Below, piece by piece: positions 1 through 9,165 of a DNA stretch of 64,000 nt (positions are counted from its first letter, which is position 1; each line of letters opens with the position of its first letter). The notes beneath the pieces are model-generated. The model saw only the letters and a list, made by a program, of their open reading frames with translations, did no database searches and was not told the origin of the DNA. The stretch comes from Rhodoblastus acidophilus. Lineage in GTDB: Bacteria; Pseudomonadota; Alphaproteobacteria; Rhizobiales; Beijerinckiaceae. A program made the position numbers and the translations under genes. The DNA lies in contig NZ_WNKS01000003.1 of the NCBI RefSeq assembly GCF_009720655.1, positions 186,001 through 250,000 of the forward strand. The letters run 5' to 3'.

Positions 1-173
1 TCGCACAGGTTGGTGTAGACGGAAATCTGCCCGCCGAACAGAATCTGGAACGCGCCCGCGACATTGCCCAGCACGGAACGCGAGCGCACGGTGATGCCGC
101 GCACGAGGCCGAGGCCGCGCACAATGCGATGGCCGGGCAGATCGAAGGCGGTGGTGACCATTTCGGGCTTCAT
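1..173 (-). CDS. YbjQ/UPF0145-family protein (N-terminal part, cut by window edge)
   Basis: The first 57 codons of a gene that runs off the left edge. The translation starts MKPEMVTTAFDLPGHRIVRG and continues with GLGLVRGITVRSRSVLG. This matches the start of the small YbjQ (DUF74) family, often labelled heavy-metal-binding domain proteins, where a 'T...L.G..I...LG.V.G..V' N-terminus is typical. The YbjQ family forms compact oligomers of uncertain role, and metal binding is not proven. The start could be the first ATG or the second one four codons later (MVTT). The neighbouring DUF3253 gene is divergent. Confidence 0.7.
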   Translation of the reverse strand, partial: MKPEMVTTAFDLPGHRIVRGLGLVRGITVRSRSVLGNVAGAFQILFGGQISVYTNLC

Positions 174-281
174 GAGCTTTCTCCGCGCGCGGATCATAGA
201 CGCCGCGCATTGACCAAACGTTATGTGATTGCCTCGAATGCGGGCGCTTGACCGTGGCGCTCCGCATGATCCAATGCCCGG

Positions 282-545
282 ATGAGCGACTTGTCCGAAA
301 CGATTCTCGATCTATGCCGCGCCGTCGGCCCGGAAAAAACCATCTGCCCGACTGACGCGGCGAAAAGCTTCGCGGAAAAGCGCGGCGAGGATGACCTCGG
401 CTGGCGCAACCATCTTGTTCAGGTGCGTCGCGCGGCGGTGGCGCTGGCGCTGGAGGGGCGGCTGGTGATTTATCGCAAGGGCAAACCCGTCGACCCCGAG
501 GATTTTAGAGGCGTCTATCGCCTCGGCGTCCCGCGCGCCGACTGA
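282..545 (+). CDS. DUF3253 domain protein
   Basis: An 87-residue cytoplasmic protein. The pattern 'ILDLCRAVGPEKTICPTDAAK ... V..A...LA.EGRLVIYRKGKPVDPEDFRGVYRLG' fits DUF3253, a small winged-helix-like family of unknown function. The 'K-T-I-C-P' and 'G-K-P-V-D-P' blocks are the recognisable landmarks. Its stop codon overlaps the start of the YdcF-like gene by one base (TGATG), so the two are probably translationally coupled. The function is not known. Confidence 0.75.
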   Translation: MSDLSETILDLCRAVGPEKTICPTDAAKSFAEKRGEDDLGWRNHLVQVRRAAVALALEGRLVIYRKGKPVDPEDFRGVYRLGVPRAD

Positions 546-1345
546 TGTTTTTCGCCGCCTCCAAAATCTTCTGGTTCGTGGCGTCGCCGCTGCATTTGGG
601 CCTGTTCGCCATCGCCTTCGGGCTGTGGCGGGTGGTGAGAAAACGGGGCGGCGCCGGTTTCATCGGCTTCGGCCTCGCCCTGATCGCCGCCATGACTTTC
701 CTACCGGTCGGCGCCGCGCTGCTGCGGCCGCTCGAAGACCGCTTCCCCGTCCAGACCCTCGACATGCCCGCGCCGGTTGGCGTCATCGTCCTGGGCGGCG
801 CCGTGGACGAGCGCGTCGGCGCGGCGCGCAGGCAGCCGCAACTCAACGATTCCGGCGAGCGCATGACGGCGGGCGTCGCGCTCGCCCGCGCTTTCCCCAA
901 GGCGAAGCTGGTGTTTTCCGGCGGCTCGGGCTCGCTGTTGCCCCAGGATGAAACCGAGGCGGACGCCGCGCGAAAATTCTGGCGCGAACTCGGCGTCCCC
1001 GACAGCCAGATGATGTTCGAGGACAAGTCGCGCAACACGTGGGAAAACGCGCTGTTCACTCAAAAACTGGTCCATCCCGGAGCGGGGGAGCGCTGGCTGC
1101 TGGTGACCTCGGCCTGGCACATGCCGCGCGCCATGGGGGTTTTTCGCGCGCTGGGGATGAACCCGGTCGCCTTTCCCGTTGATTTCCGCACGTTCGGGAC
1201 CGACGAGGACGCAAAACCGCCCGGCGACGGCGCGACGGCCGTGCGCAACGCCGAAATGGCGATCCGCGAATGGATCGGCCTCATCGCCTATTGGCTCACC
1301 GGCAAGACGGACGCGCTGCTGCCGGGAGATCACTCGCGCGCGTAA
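545..1345 (+). CDS. YdcF/ElyC-family membrane protein (DUF218)
   Basis: 266 residues. Two N-terminal membrane segments (about residues 4-24 and 34-55) precede a DUF218 domain that starts at 'GVIVLGGAVDERVGAARRQP'. The domain contains 'SGGSG', a 'D.SRNTWENA' motif and 'WLLVTSAWHMPRAMGVFRALGM', all typical of ElyC/SanA/YdcF proteins. Family members are linked to envelope integrity and to metabolism of undecaprenyl-linked cell-wall or enterobacterial-common-antigen precursors. The exact reaction is unproven. The last bases overlap the convergent cysteine-rich gene. Confidence 0.8.
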   Translation: MFFAASKIFWFVASPLHLGLFAIAFGLWRVVRKRGGAGFIGFGLALIAAMTFLPVGAALLRPLEDRFPVQTLDMPAPVGVIVLGGAVDERVGAARRQPQLNDSGERMTAGVALARAFPKAKLVFSGGSGSLLPQDETEADAARKFWRELGVPDSQMMFEDKSRNTWENALFTQKLVHPGAGERWLLVTSAWHMPRAMGVFRALGMNPVAFPVDFRTFGTDEDAKPPGDGATAVRNAEMAIREWIGLIAYWLTGKTDALLPGDHSRA

Positions 1346-1761
1346 GGACGCGCCGCTTCCCGCAGGCTGGCCTCGGGATGGTCCTCATAGGTGGCGATCT
1401 GCGAACAGCGTTCGCAGGCCCGCAGGCCTTCCTGCCAGAACCAGCGGCAATCCCCGCGAATGGCGCAGGGAAACTGTTCATGGGCGACCGGGGGCAGGGC
1501 GGCGACCAGCCGTCCCACCAACCGGCAATCGACGCCGTCGAAATGGGCGCAGAAGGACTCCTGGCATTTCGCGGCGAACCTGAGCACCTGCGCCGGCGGC
1601 GTGTCGCCGGTCAGCGCCAGGATTTCGGGCGTCACAGGGGTGGGAGCTTCCAGCCAGTCCACCTTCGGTCGTCCGGCGACGCGCGAAACCACGCCGAACA
1701 AGACGGCGCCTTCGGTCTCGGGCGTCACACTGGGGCAGAGGAGGTCGCCATCGCCTGACAT
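1330..1761 (-). CDS. Cysteine-rich protein of unknown function
   Basis: 143 residues with a regular cysteine ladder: C66-x4-C71-x7-C79-x19-C99-x5-C105-x10-C116-x2-C119. The blocks 'FPCAIRGDCRWFWQEG' and 'ACERCSQ' look like a metal or Fe-S binding scaffold. I recognise similar uncharacterised proteins but no established function. No signal peptide is visible, so a reducing, cytoplasmic location fits free or metal-bound cysteines. It lies 10 bases after the small gene at 1772-2032 and is probably co-transcribed with it. Confidence 0.6.
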   Translation of the reverse strand: MSGDGDLLCPSVTPETEGAVLFGVVSRVAGRPKVDWLEAPTPVTPEILALTGDTPPAQVLRFAAKCQESFCAHFDGVDCRLVGRLVAALPPVAHEQFPCAIRGDCRWFWQEGLRACERCSQIATYEDHPEASLREAARPYARE

Positions 1762-1771
1762 GACCTGCTCC

Positions 1772-2032
1772 TCAAGCGTTGCCGCGCCAACCCTCGAACG
1801 ATGATGTCGCCTTGGGCGCCGCCTTGGACAGGCTCGCTCTGGGCGCGGTCACGCCGTCGCGCCATTTCGGCGGCACTGTCGGACGCGCCCCGGCGAAGGT
1901 CGCCGCCGCTTGCGGCCAAGGTCGCGCTGGCGGCGCCAATCCGATGACGACCGGTTCCGGCCTCTGTTTGGCGGAGGCGACGGCCGCTGACACGGCGGCC
2001 GCGAGATCGGCGAGGCCGATCGTCTTGGGCAT
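1772..2032 (-). CDS. Small hypothetical protein
   Basis: 86 residues, rich in Ala and Pro, with no cysteine. It begins MPKTIGLADLAAAVSAAVAS and then contains 'PEPVVIGLAPPARPW'. A purine-rich ribosome-binding site (GGGGAGAAA) precedes the ATG and a reasonable promoter lies 17-45 bases upstream, which supports a real gene. It is followed by the cysteine-rich gene on the same strand, so the two may work together. No family is recognised. Confidence 0.45.
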   Translation of the reverse strand: MPKTIGLADLAAAVSAAVASAKQRPEPVVIGLAPPARPWPQAAATFAGARPTVPPKWRDGVTAPRASLSKAAPKATSSFEGWRGNA

Positions 2033-2048
2033 AGGTTTCTCCCCGTTA

Positions 2049-2077
2049 ACTATTTGTTATCGTTTAATAATTTTCAA
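2049..2077 (-). promoter_or_regulatory. Candidate sigma70-type promoter
   Basis: Read on the minus strand, TTGAAA and AATAGT are separated by 17 bases in a local AT-rich stretch just upstream of the two-gene unit (small protein plus cysteine-rich protein). The spacing and the -35 are good; the -10 is weak. This is inference from consensus only. Confidence 0.35.
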
Positions 2078-2146
2078 AGCGCTTTCCTTGGGCGAAGCGC
2101 CTTTTAAAACAGTAACATCAATGATCGCTTGCGCAAGTTGCGGCTA

Positions 2147-2953
2147 CTACCGAGCGGCGGCGAAAGTGTTGTTTTGCAGCCAGTTCCGCCAATCCTTCTC
2201 ATCGCCGTAGAAAGCGTTGCGGTCGACTCGGGTGGGGATGCCGTGCACCCAGGCGTCCGACTGGTACTGCCAGAAATGCCAGGGACGGTTGCCATATCTC
2301 ACGGCGGGATGATGTTTTGTCGAGCGGATCCACATCGGGTATTCCGACATCTCGCCGTCCGAGAACATGGCCTCGTAGAAATCGACCGTGGTGTAGATGA
2401 TCGGCTTCTTGCCGTAAAAGCGCTCCATCTCGACCAGCATGGCCTTGATCTCGCGCAGCGTCGGCTCCTTTTCCAGCCGGCGGGGGCAGGTGGTCGAGGT
2501 GGGCGTGGCCTCGACATCGAGCACGGGGGGCAGGGCGTCCGGCTCGCGCGGCACGTGCTGCTCGAACCAGGACATGTTTTCGTGCCAGGGCCGGCACCAA
2601 TAGACGAAATGGTAGGCCCCGCGCGGCAGGCCCGCGGCCTTGGCGCCGTGCCAGTTTCGGAAGAATTTCGGGTCGAGCCGATCGCCGCCCTCGGTGGCCT
2701 TGATATAGGCGAAATTCACGCCGCCATTGGCGACCGCCATCCAGTCGACATCGCCCTGGTATTTGGAGACGTCGACGCCGTGCACCGGGAGATCCTTGGC
2801 GATCTTGATCGCCTCGGACTCCTTGAAGTGACCGGGCCGCTGCCCCGAGAGCCGGCCGGAGTCCGGCATGATGGAGGGGCCGGGGCCACCGCAGCCCGCG
2901 AGGAGGAGCGCGGCGAGCCCGAGAAATCCAAGAGTTTTCGACCGATTGTTCAT
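2147..2953 (-). CDS. GH25 lysozyme-like lipoprotein
   Basis: 268 residues from the chosen ATG, which gives the lipoprotein signal MNNRSKTLGFLGLAALLLAG followed by the acylated Cys21. A longer in-frame start 15 codons upstream would bury this signal. The glycosyl hydrolase family 25 motifs are present in order: 'HGVDVSKYQGDVDW', 'NFAYIKATEGG', 'PVLDVEA' and a late 'WQYQSDA'. They include the acidic active-site residues (D of VDVS, E of KATEG, D/E of LDVEA). GH25 enzymes cleave the MurNAc-GlcNAc bond of peptidoglycan. A membrane-anchored wall remodelling enzyme is likely. Confidence 0.85.
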   Translation of the reverse strand: MNNRSKTLGFLGLAALLLAGCGGPGPSIMPDSGRLSGQRPGHFKESEAIKIAKDLPVHGVDVSKYQGDVDWMAVANGGVNFAYIKATEGGDRLDPKFFRNWHGAKAAGLPRGAYHFVYWCRPWHENMSWFEQHVPREPDALPPVLDVEATPTSTTCPRRLEKEPTLREIKAMLVEMERFYGKKPIIYTTVDFYEAMFSDGEMSEYPMWIRSTKHHPAVRYGNRPWHFWQYQSDAWVHGIPTRVDRNAFYGDEKDWRNWLQNNTFAAAR

Positions 2954-3135
2954 GCGGGCAGAATATCCCTGGAAGAGCAAAAAGTCGTTAAAGGGCATTA
3001 ACCATGCAGGCCCGCAATAGAAACCAGATTTTCACCCTTGTCCAGCGCAACGCTTGATTTCGCGGGCCATTTGCGCCATTTGCGACAGGCGATCCCCCGC
3101 GTCAGGCGCCGATGAGACCGTACGGAATTTCATCT

Positions 3136-3984
3136 ATGACGGTCAACAAATGGTTAATCTTCGGCCTGTTGCTGGCGAGCATGCCGGCGCCCGCCCAAGC
3201 CTGCGGTCCGGACGCGCTCGGGGTCTCGCGCGAGATCGCGGTCGGCGGCGCGCCGCAGATCGGCCTCAAAACCTACCCGCGAACGCTCTCCCTTGCCGAC
3301 CATGAGGTTGTGCTGACCTTTGACGACGGTCCCTCGCCGGCGACGCGAAAGGTGTTGGACGCGCTCGCCGCCCAATGCGCCAAGGCCACCTTCTTCCTCA
3401 TCGGCCGCAATGCGCAGGCCATGCCGGAGCTGGTGCGGCGCGAGATCGCGGAAGGGCACACGGTGGGCAGCCATTCCTGGTCGCATCCGTCGAAAAGCCT
3501 GCGCGCGCTGGACCTCGCCGACGGGATCGCGGAGATCGAGCGCGGCGACAAGGCCGTGGCGGCGGCCTCCGGCGGCACGGCCTCGCACTTTTTTCGCTTC
3601 CCCGGTTTCGGCGATTCGCCAGCGCTGCTGGAGGCGGCGGCGATGCGAAAAATGCCGGTGTTCGGAACCGACCTGTGGGCCTCCGACTGGAACCCGATGA
3701 CGTCGGAGCGCGAGCTGAACCTGCTGATGACGCGGCTGCGCAAGGCGGGTAGGGGCATGATCCTGCTGCACGACATTCACCGGCAAACCGCCGACATGAT
3801 TCCGTCGCTGCTGCGCACGTTACATGCGGAAGGTTTTAAGCTCGTCCACCTCGTCCCCGGCCCGGACGCCCCCGAGTTGCGCGCCGCGCCGGACGGCTGG
3901 ACCTCCGAGACCGAAGCTTTTTACAGAAAAATGTTTGGCGAACTCGCGCGTCCGACGCCGCGGCCGCAGCAGTCGACGAATTGA
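3136..3984 (+). CDS. Polysaccharide deacetylase (NodB homology domain), exported
   Basis: 282 residues from the ATG chosen because it begins a clean signal peptide (MTVNKWLIFGLLLASMPAPA, cleavage around QA-C). An alternative ATG lies eight codons upstream. Carbohydrate esterase 4 motifs are visible: TFDDGPSPAT with the Asp pair at 63-64, the metal-binding HSWSH (H113, H117), RFPGFG, and a late 'ILLHDIH'. Such enzymes remove N-acetyl groups from peptidoglycan, chitooligosaccharide or exopolysaccharide. It is divergent from the GH25 lipoprotein, suggesting a small cell-wall locus. The substrate cannot be told from sequence. Confidence 0.85.
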   Translation: MTVNKWLIFGLLLASMPAPAQACGPDALGVSREIAVGGAPQIGLKTYPRTLSLADHEVVLTFDDGPSPATRKVLDALAAQCAKATFFLIGRNAQAMPELVRREIAEGHTVGSHSWSHPSKSLRALDLADGIAEIERGDKAVAAASGGTASHFFRFPGFGDSPALLEAAAMRKMPVFGTDLWASDWNPMTSERELNLLMTRLRKAGRGMILLHDIHRQTADMIPSLLRTLHAEGFKLVHLVPGPDAPELRAAPDGWTSETEAFYRKMFGELARPTPRPQQSTN

Positions 3985-4221
3985 CCCTCCAGGGCGGCTG
4001 CTCGAAAGGAGGTCATACCGACGTCAGCGCCATGGTCATGGAGATTTTCGCCGCGCTCGCATCCAGGCGGGTGATGAGACGACTCACACGAGCGTCATCA
4101 CCTTAAGTTCGGGGGACAACATCACACCGTCCACAGGCTGTCCGCGCGGCGTCCGCAGGGCTTCATTCAAGATGACAGACTCGCGTTTGGCGACGCGAGT
4201 TTTTCCAATCGTCTTGTCGAT

Positions 4222-4308
4222 TGGTGCGGCCAAGAGGACTCGAACCTCCACCCCGGTTAAAGGACTAGCACCTCAAGCTAGCGCGTCTACCAATTCCGCC
4301 ATGGCCGC
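4222..4308 (-). tRNA. tRNA-Leu (anticodon GAG)
   Basis: An 87-nt class II tRNA including an encoded CCA. The acceptor stem GCGGCCA pairs with TGGCCGC. The anticodon stem-loop reads GCTAG-CTTGAGG-TGCTAG with GAG in the loop. A long variable arm and the T arm GGTTCGAGTCC are present. It reads Leu codons CUC/CUU. Confidence 0.95.
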
Positions 4309-4451
4309 GAAATCATTGCGTTGCAGGAGCGACGCAATCGGTAGCGGTCGTCTAACAAATCGGTTCCGCGCTGGCAAGCGTTCCTGAGCGAAAATTTCAT
4401 CGAGGCGATTGTTCTGGACCGAAAGACGCGATTTCAGGCAAGAAGGCCGCG

Positions 4452-4498
4452 ACCCTCTCCCTCTGCCCGCGTGCGGGGAGAGGGTTGGGGTGAGGGGC
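4452..4498. repeat. REP-like palindrome, short form
   Basis: A hairpin of the type CCCTCTCC...GGAGAGGG followed by 'TTGGGGTGAGGGG'. It belongs to the family of intergenic palindromes found at eight other places in this window. It lies between tRNA-Leu and lipB. Confidence 0.7.
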
Positions 4499-4575
4499 AG
4501 GGGCGTTGGCTTCAGAGTCCTCTGAAAATTTTCGGAATCGCCCGAGCCTTCCACTCCAGCCGAAACGCGGCCCCG

Positions 4576-5313
4576 ATGTCCGAATCTCGCGAAACCCTTT
4601 CGAAAAATTTTCTGCCGACCCCCGCTTCGCCACCGGTTGACTGGATCGTGGCGGAGGGGCTGACCGACTACGCCTTGGCCTGCAAGCGCATGGAGGACTG
4701 GGCCGGACGAATCGCCGACGGAAGCGAATCGGAAAAGGTCTGGCTGGTGGAGCACCCGCCGCTTTACACGGCGGGAACCTCCGCCAAGCCGCAAGATCTG
4801 CTCACCAAAGACCTCCCGGTGTTCGACGCGGGGCGGGGCGGCCAGTACACCTATCACGGGCCGGGCCAGCGGGTGGCTTACGTCCTTCTCGACCTGTCGC
4901 GCCGCCGCCGCGACGTGCGCGCCTTTGTCGGCGCATTGGAGGCCTGGCTGATCGCCGCGCTCGCCCTGTTCAACATCAAGGGTTTTACGCGCGAGGACCG
5001 CGTCGGCGTGTGGACGGCGCGCCCGGACAAGCCGCCGGGTCCGAACGGCGAACCGGCGGAGGACAAGATCGCGGCGATCGGCGTGCGGCTGCGCCGTTGG
5101 GTGTCGTTCCACGGCATATCGATCAACGTCGAGCCGGACTTGCGTCATTTCGCCGGCATCGTTCCCTGCGGCATTTTCGAAAGCCATCTGGGCGTGACCA
5201 GCCTGGTCGATCTCGGCCTGCCCGTGACCATGCCGGAGGTCGATATGGCGCTACGTCAAGCGTTTGAGCCGATTTTCGGCGCGACCCGGTCGGCGTCGGG
5301 CGCCGATTCTTAA
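4576..5313 (+). CDS. lipB: Lipoyl(octanoyl) transferase LipB
   Basis: 245 residues. It transfers octanoyl groups from acyl carrier protein to the lipoyl domains of 2-oxoacid dehydrogenases and GcvH. Diagnostic motifs are [12 protein letters not shown] (87-98), the Lys of DKIAAIG (K164), [10 protein letters not shown] and the catalytic Cys of IVPCGI (C198). A 13-residue Pro/Gly insertion (about 151-163) precedes the catalytic Lys, as in other alphaproteobacterial enzymes. The ATG at MSESRETL was preferred because upstream in-frame sequence is the REP-like palindrome. Confidence 0.95.
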   Translation: MSESRETLSKNFLPTPASPPVDWIVAEGLTDYALACKRMEDWAGRIADGSESEKVWLVEHPPLYTAGTSAKPQDLLTKDLPVFDAGRGGQYTYHGPGQRVAYVLLDLSRRRRDVRAFVGALEAWLIAALALFNIKGFTREDRVGVWTARPDKPPGPNGEPAEDKIAAIGVRLRRWVSFHGISINVEPDLRHFAGIVPCGIFESHLGVTSLVDLGLPVTMPEVDMALRQAFEPIFGATRSASGADS

Positions 5314-5357
5314 CCATTCGCACGCAAGTTTTGCCGAGCTTCCGCAGGACTTGATCG

Positions 5358-5699
5358 ATGATCCGCCGCGCCGCCCTTTTCGCGATTCTGTTGGCCACTC
5401 CCGCCACGGCGCAGGAATGGCGGTTCTGCGTCGGCGTGGCGCCCGCGAGCCATGAGTCGGTGATATCCGACATTTTCACCAGCGGCGCCGAACCTGCTCG
5501 ACTGGAGCAGCGGCTTCAGGCCTGGTACCGCGCCCATCGCGGTCGCACCCTCACCTTTCAATGCCCGCGGGGCGGCGACCGCTTGGCGGCGCTCAACGGC
5601 CAGACGGCGGCGCTGCAATACAACCGCACCATGGGCTATGCGGTGAACGGCCTGCCCTCGAACGAGGTGATCACGGCGCTGGGAGAAGACGTGTTTTAG
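5358..5699 (+). CDS. Small exported protein of unknown function
   Basis: 113 residues with a signal peptide (MIRRAALFAILLATPATA, cleaved before QEW). The mature part is about 95 residues with two Cys (in RFCVG and FQCPRGG), which could form a disulfide in the periplasm. It contains 'LEQRLQAWYRAHRG'. No domain is recognised. It starts 44 bases after lipB on the same strand and may be co-transcribed with it. Confidence 0.65.
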   Translation: MIRRAALFAILLATPATAQEWRFCVGVAPASHESVISDIFTSGAEPARLEQRLQAWYRAHRGRTLTFQCPRGGDRLAALNGQTAALQYNRTMGYAVNGLPSNEVITALGEDVF

Positions 5700-5833
5700 C
5701 AAAAAGTGCAAAAAGCGGTTTCGGGGGCTGGACAGGGCGGAAAGGCTTTGCTACATCCCCACTCGTTCGGCGGCGAGCACAACTGGCCGCTGAATTTTCG
5801 TCTCAGAAACAATGTTCTGCGACAAATTTCGAT

Positions 5834-5909
<76 letters not shown>

Positions 5910-6408
5910 TCGAAATCAGGGACTTAGCGAGAATTTCGCTCGTCGTTGCTTCCATCAATTCCGAAAATGGAAGCACCCTGGGAGCACCGTCGCAAAAATC
6001 GCGCTGGTTCGCTGCTTCAATGCGCTCGCATGTCATGAGCCTGGCGCGTCACACCTGCCATATCTCCTGTCGCCTAATCTCGAGGCGTAATTCGGCGCTG
6101 ACGTCGTTCAGCTTTCCCACACGCTGCCGCCCAACGAATGCGACGCCAGCGGCTGCCCCGCCCCGCCAATCCGCCCCGTCCGGATTGCTCGGAAGGAACT
6201 CCTAGGCCCCGCCGCCCCGGGGGGAGAGGGGGGATTGAGAATGAGCGGGTGGATCGTGTCCCAGGCCGTGGTGTAGGACGACGGGAGCAAGCCGCTTGCG
6301 AAGCGCGCTCCCCATAGCGCCGTAGCGAGCGAGCGGCTTTCGGCGGCCACCGGCGATTCTCCGGTTAAGTTCAGGTTGCGACACACCAACGCAACCGAGG
6401 AACCATCG
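5910..6408. other. Non-coding stretch between tRNA-Lys and the transposase remnant
   Basis: No credible gene is seen on either strand. The right half probably contains the left end of the IS256-type element. The block around 6250 (GGTGGATCGTGTCCC) is roughly mirrored near 7573 after the transposase (GGACGCGATC), so decayed terminal inverted repeats are possible. Confidence 0.4.
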
Positions 6409-7574
6409 ATGACCGATGAGATGATGAACCTTCGCGCGCTCGTGGAAAAGGTCCCCGACGCCGATATCCTGCGGGAGATGATCGGCTTTGCCGCCAAGCG
6501 GCTGATGGAGATGGAGGTCGCCGGGCTGACCGGCGCCGACTATGGCGAGAAGAGCGCCGAGCGTCTCGCCCAAAGCGCGCCGGATGGCCGAGAAGGCGCT
6601 GACCGCCGTCATCCAGGAAGCCTATATCCAGGGCGTTTCGACGCGCAAGGTCGACGATCTCGTGCAGGCGATGGGCATGTCCGGCATCTCGAAAAGCCAA
6701 GTCTCGAAGCTCTGCGAGGACATCGACGCGCGGGTGAACTCGTTCCTCGACCGCAAGCTCGAAGGCGAGTGGCCGTATCTCTGGCTCGACGCGACCTATC
6801 TGAAAGCGCACGAGAACGGACGGATCGTCTCGGTCGCCGCAATAATCGCCACGGCGGTAAACGGCGAAGGGCGGCGTGAGATCATTGGGCTCGGGCTGGG
6901 ACCGTCCGAGGCGGCGGTGTCCTGGCTCGGCTTCCTTCGTTCTCTGGAAAGCCGCGGCCTCAAGGGCGTCAAGCTCGTCATCTCCGACGCGCACGAAGGT
7001 CTGAAGGCGGCGATCGCCCAGGTCTTCAAGGCGAGTTGGCAGAGATGCCGGGTCCAATTCGCTTCGTTTCACTTCGCGGCCCCTTCGGGTCATGCGCAAT
7101 GCGCTCGCCCATGTCCACAAAACGCATCACGCCATGGTGTCGGCGGCAATCCGCTCGGCCTTCGCCCAGGAGGACCAAGCCGCCGCATCGCGGACCTGGC
7201 GCCAGGTCGCCGACCAATTGAGGGCGCGATTTGCGAGGCTGGCCGACGTGCTGGACGCCGCTGAGGCCGAAGTGCTGGCCTACATGGCCTTTCCCAAGGA
7301 GCATTGGGCCAAGTTGCACTCCACAAATCCAATCGAGCGTCTCAACAAGGAGGTGAAACGGCGCGCCGACGTGGTCGGCATTTTCCCCAACGAAGTTTCG
7401 ATCAGGCGGCTCGTCGGCGCCATCCTGCTCGAACAGAACGACGAATGGCAATTACAGCACCGCTACATGAGCTTGGAGACGATGGCCGGTCTTGCCGACG
7501 AAGCCGCCGCGCCGCCAAAAATCGCAGCCCGAAGTAGAGGCGCTACGATCGCCCCACAATTTCCACCACCTTGA
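6409..7574 (+). pseudogene. IS256-family transposase, broken
   Basis: Three consecutive pieces of one IS256-type transposase lie in different frames. Piece 1 ([20 protein letters not shown] to SAERLAQ) is joined directly to piece 2 ([20 protein letters not shown]...), with about 35 codons missing between them. Piece 2 carries the first two catalytic Asp regions ([10 protein letters not shown] and VKLVISDAHEG). After WQRCRV an extra ~31 bases shift the frame into piece 3 (MRNALAHVHKTHH to the stop), which holds LHSTNPIERLN. At least two lesions make it non-functional. The family cuts and pastes using a DDE nuclease domain. Confidence 0.9.
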
Positions 7575-8044
7575 CGGACGCGATCTTGGATTCGCATAAT
7601 CAACATTATGGAACTCTTCAAGTTGCCGTTTCCAGCGTAATCGCAGTTGCGCACGTCACGGTAAAGGCGCGAGAGCATTCGGCGGCATGCTCACATCATC
7701 CACAAGTTCACCATGCGCGTCATTGAAGTGACCGCCATCCCTTTGGCCTTAAATTGTGCAAACGCCGCTTCCGCGGCCCTTACCGCGTACGCATCCGGAG
7801 ACAAAACGCACCAATTTTGCACAACCGTCCCCGGAGCTGACGGCGAGTGTGTTCATTCGCAACTCTTGCCGGTCACACGCTTCTCGAACGACGCGGGGCA
7901 GGGACGCAGCGACGCTGGTTGAAGCTCCCCTACCCTCGGCTTCAACGCCGCGCTTCGCCGCTCCTCGAAATCACCCCGGCGCCTCGAGCGCCAACTCTGG
8001 GCGATCATGGGATTCACAGCGGCAACGCTATTGGTCCGCGTTCC
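7575..8044. other. 470-bp stretch without a recognisable gene
   Basis: Lies between the transposase remnant and the 3' end of the S49 protease gene. Short open frames exist on the plus strand, but none has a recognisable domain, a convincing ribosome-binding site or conserved-looking composition. It is probably decayed flanking DNA of the insertion. Confidence 0.5.
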
Positions 8045-9061
8045 TCAGATCAACGAACTTGCTCTGATCGCCCCGAGCGGGCCAAACGCCGATGCGCCCT
8101 CGAACCCCAAGCGGCCGAGCACTTGTTGCAAGAGAGTTCTGCGCGCTGCGGTCTTGACCTCAAACAAACGGGCCTCGTCCTTCAAGCGGAACAGAAGTTC
8201 GTCGCTCGTCGACAAGGCGTCGACAAGACCCAAGCCGAGCGCCTCGGTCGCGAGCCAGACGTCGCCGTTTGCGACCTTGGCGAGGTCGACGCCCGTGCGG
8301 CGCTCGGCGACAAAGGTCTTGAAGACCGCATGGGTGTCTTCGATCTTGCCGAGAAAATGCTCGCGGCCGGCCGGCGTGATCTCGCCGAGCATCGAAACGG
8401 AGCGCTTGAATTCGCCGGCCGTCAATTCCTCGTAATCGATGTCGTTTTTCTTGAGCAGCCGGTGGAGATTGGGGACCTGCGCCACGACGCCGATCGAGCC
8501 GATGAGGGCGAAAGGCGCGGCGACGATGGCGTCGCCCGCGCAAGCCATCATGTAGCCGCCGCTCGCCGCCACCTGGTCGACGGAAACCGTGACCTTGATC
8601 TTGCGATCGAGAAGCCGCGAGAGTTCAGCCGCCCCGAGTCCGTAGCCGGTGACCGTGCCTCCGGGGCTGTGAAGCCGCAACACCACCTCGTCCTGCTCCG
8701 GACGAGCGACGGTAAGCACGGCGTCGATCTCGCGCGCCAGGTTCTTGACGGTCGACGCCATGACATCGCCCTTGAAGCCGAGGACGAAGATGCGTTTGCC
8801 GGGTTCGCCGCCCGTCCGCGCCTTGGCCTCACGTTTGCGCGCCTTGGCGAGCGCCCGGCGCTGTTTCTTGTCGAGGATTTCTGCGTCGAGTTCGTCGCGC
8901 ATCTGTTCGTAGCGCTCATTGAGCGAGCGCACCTCGATTTCGCGCGCACTGCCGCTGTCGCGACGGGTGAGGCGCGCCATGAGCGCCGCCAGGGCGCCGA
9001 CCGCCACCACGATGAGCGTGGCCTTCAGAGCGAAGGCGGCGATATCCAACCAGAATCCCAT
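8045..9061 (-). CDS. S49-family serine protease (SohB-like)
   Basis: 338 residues from MGFWLDIAAFALK; an earlier in-frame ATG would add 17 basic residues ahead of the membrane anchor. One N-terminal membrane helix (about 5-28) and a charged linker are followed by the ClpP-like S49 fold: 'LRLHSPGGTVTGYGLGAAE', then 'VDQVAASGGYMMACAGD' with the nucleophile Ser, then 'IGSIGVVAQ' and 'GEFKRSVSML' near the catalytic Lys region. SohB/SppA-type enzymes degrade signal peptides and membrane peptides. The length fits SohB (about 340-350). Confidence 0.9.
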   Translation of the reverse strand: MGFWLDIAAFALKATLIVVAVGALAALMARLTRRDSGSAREIEVRSLNERYEQMRDELDAEILDKKQRRALAKARKREAKARTGGEPGKRIFVLGFKGDVMASTVKNLAREIDAVLTVARPEQDEVVLRLHSPGGTVTGYGLGAAELSRLLDRKIKVTVSVDQVAASGGYMMACAGDAIVAAPFALIGSIGVVAQVPNLHRLLKKNDIDYEELTAGEFKRSVSMLGEITPAGREHFLGKIEDTHAVFKTFVAERRTGVDLAKVANGDVWLATEALGLGLVDALSTSDELLFRLKDEARLFEVKTAARRTLLQQVLGRLGFEGASAFGPLGAIRASSLI

Positions 9062-9165
9062 GCTGAGACATTCCTCCGCCCGCGTCTTTTCACGCCTGCG
9101 GGCGCAACGCAAGTGAGGGAGTCACGCGATGAGGCAAGGCGTCAATTGATGGCGTTGCTGATGAA

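Noticed and set aside
7713-7922. A 69-codon frame after the transposase remnant
   Set aside because: No ribosome-binding site, no family, and it lies in decayed DNA.
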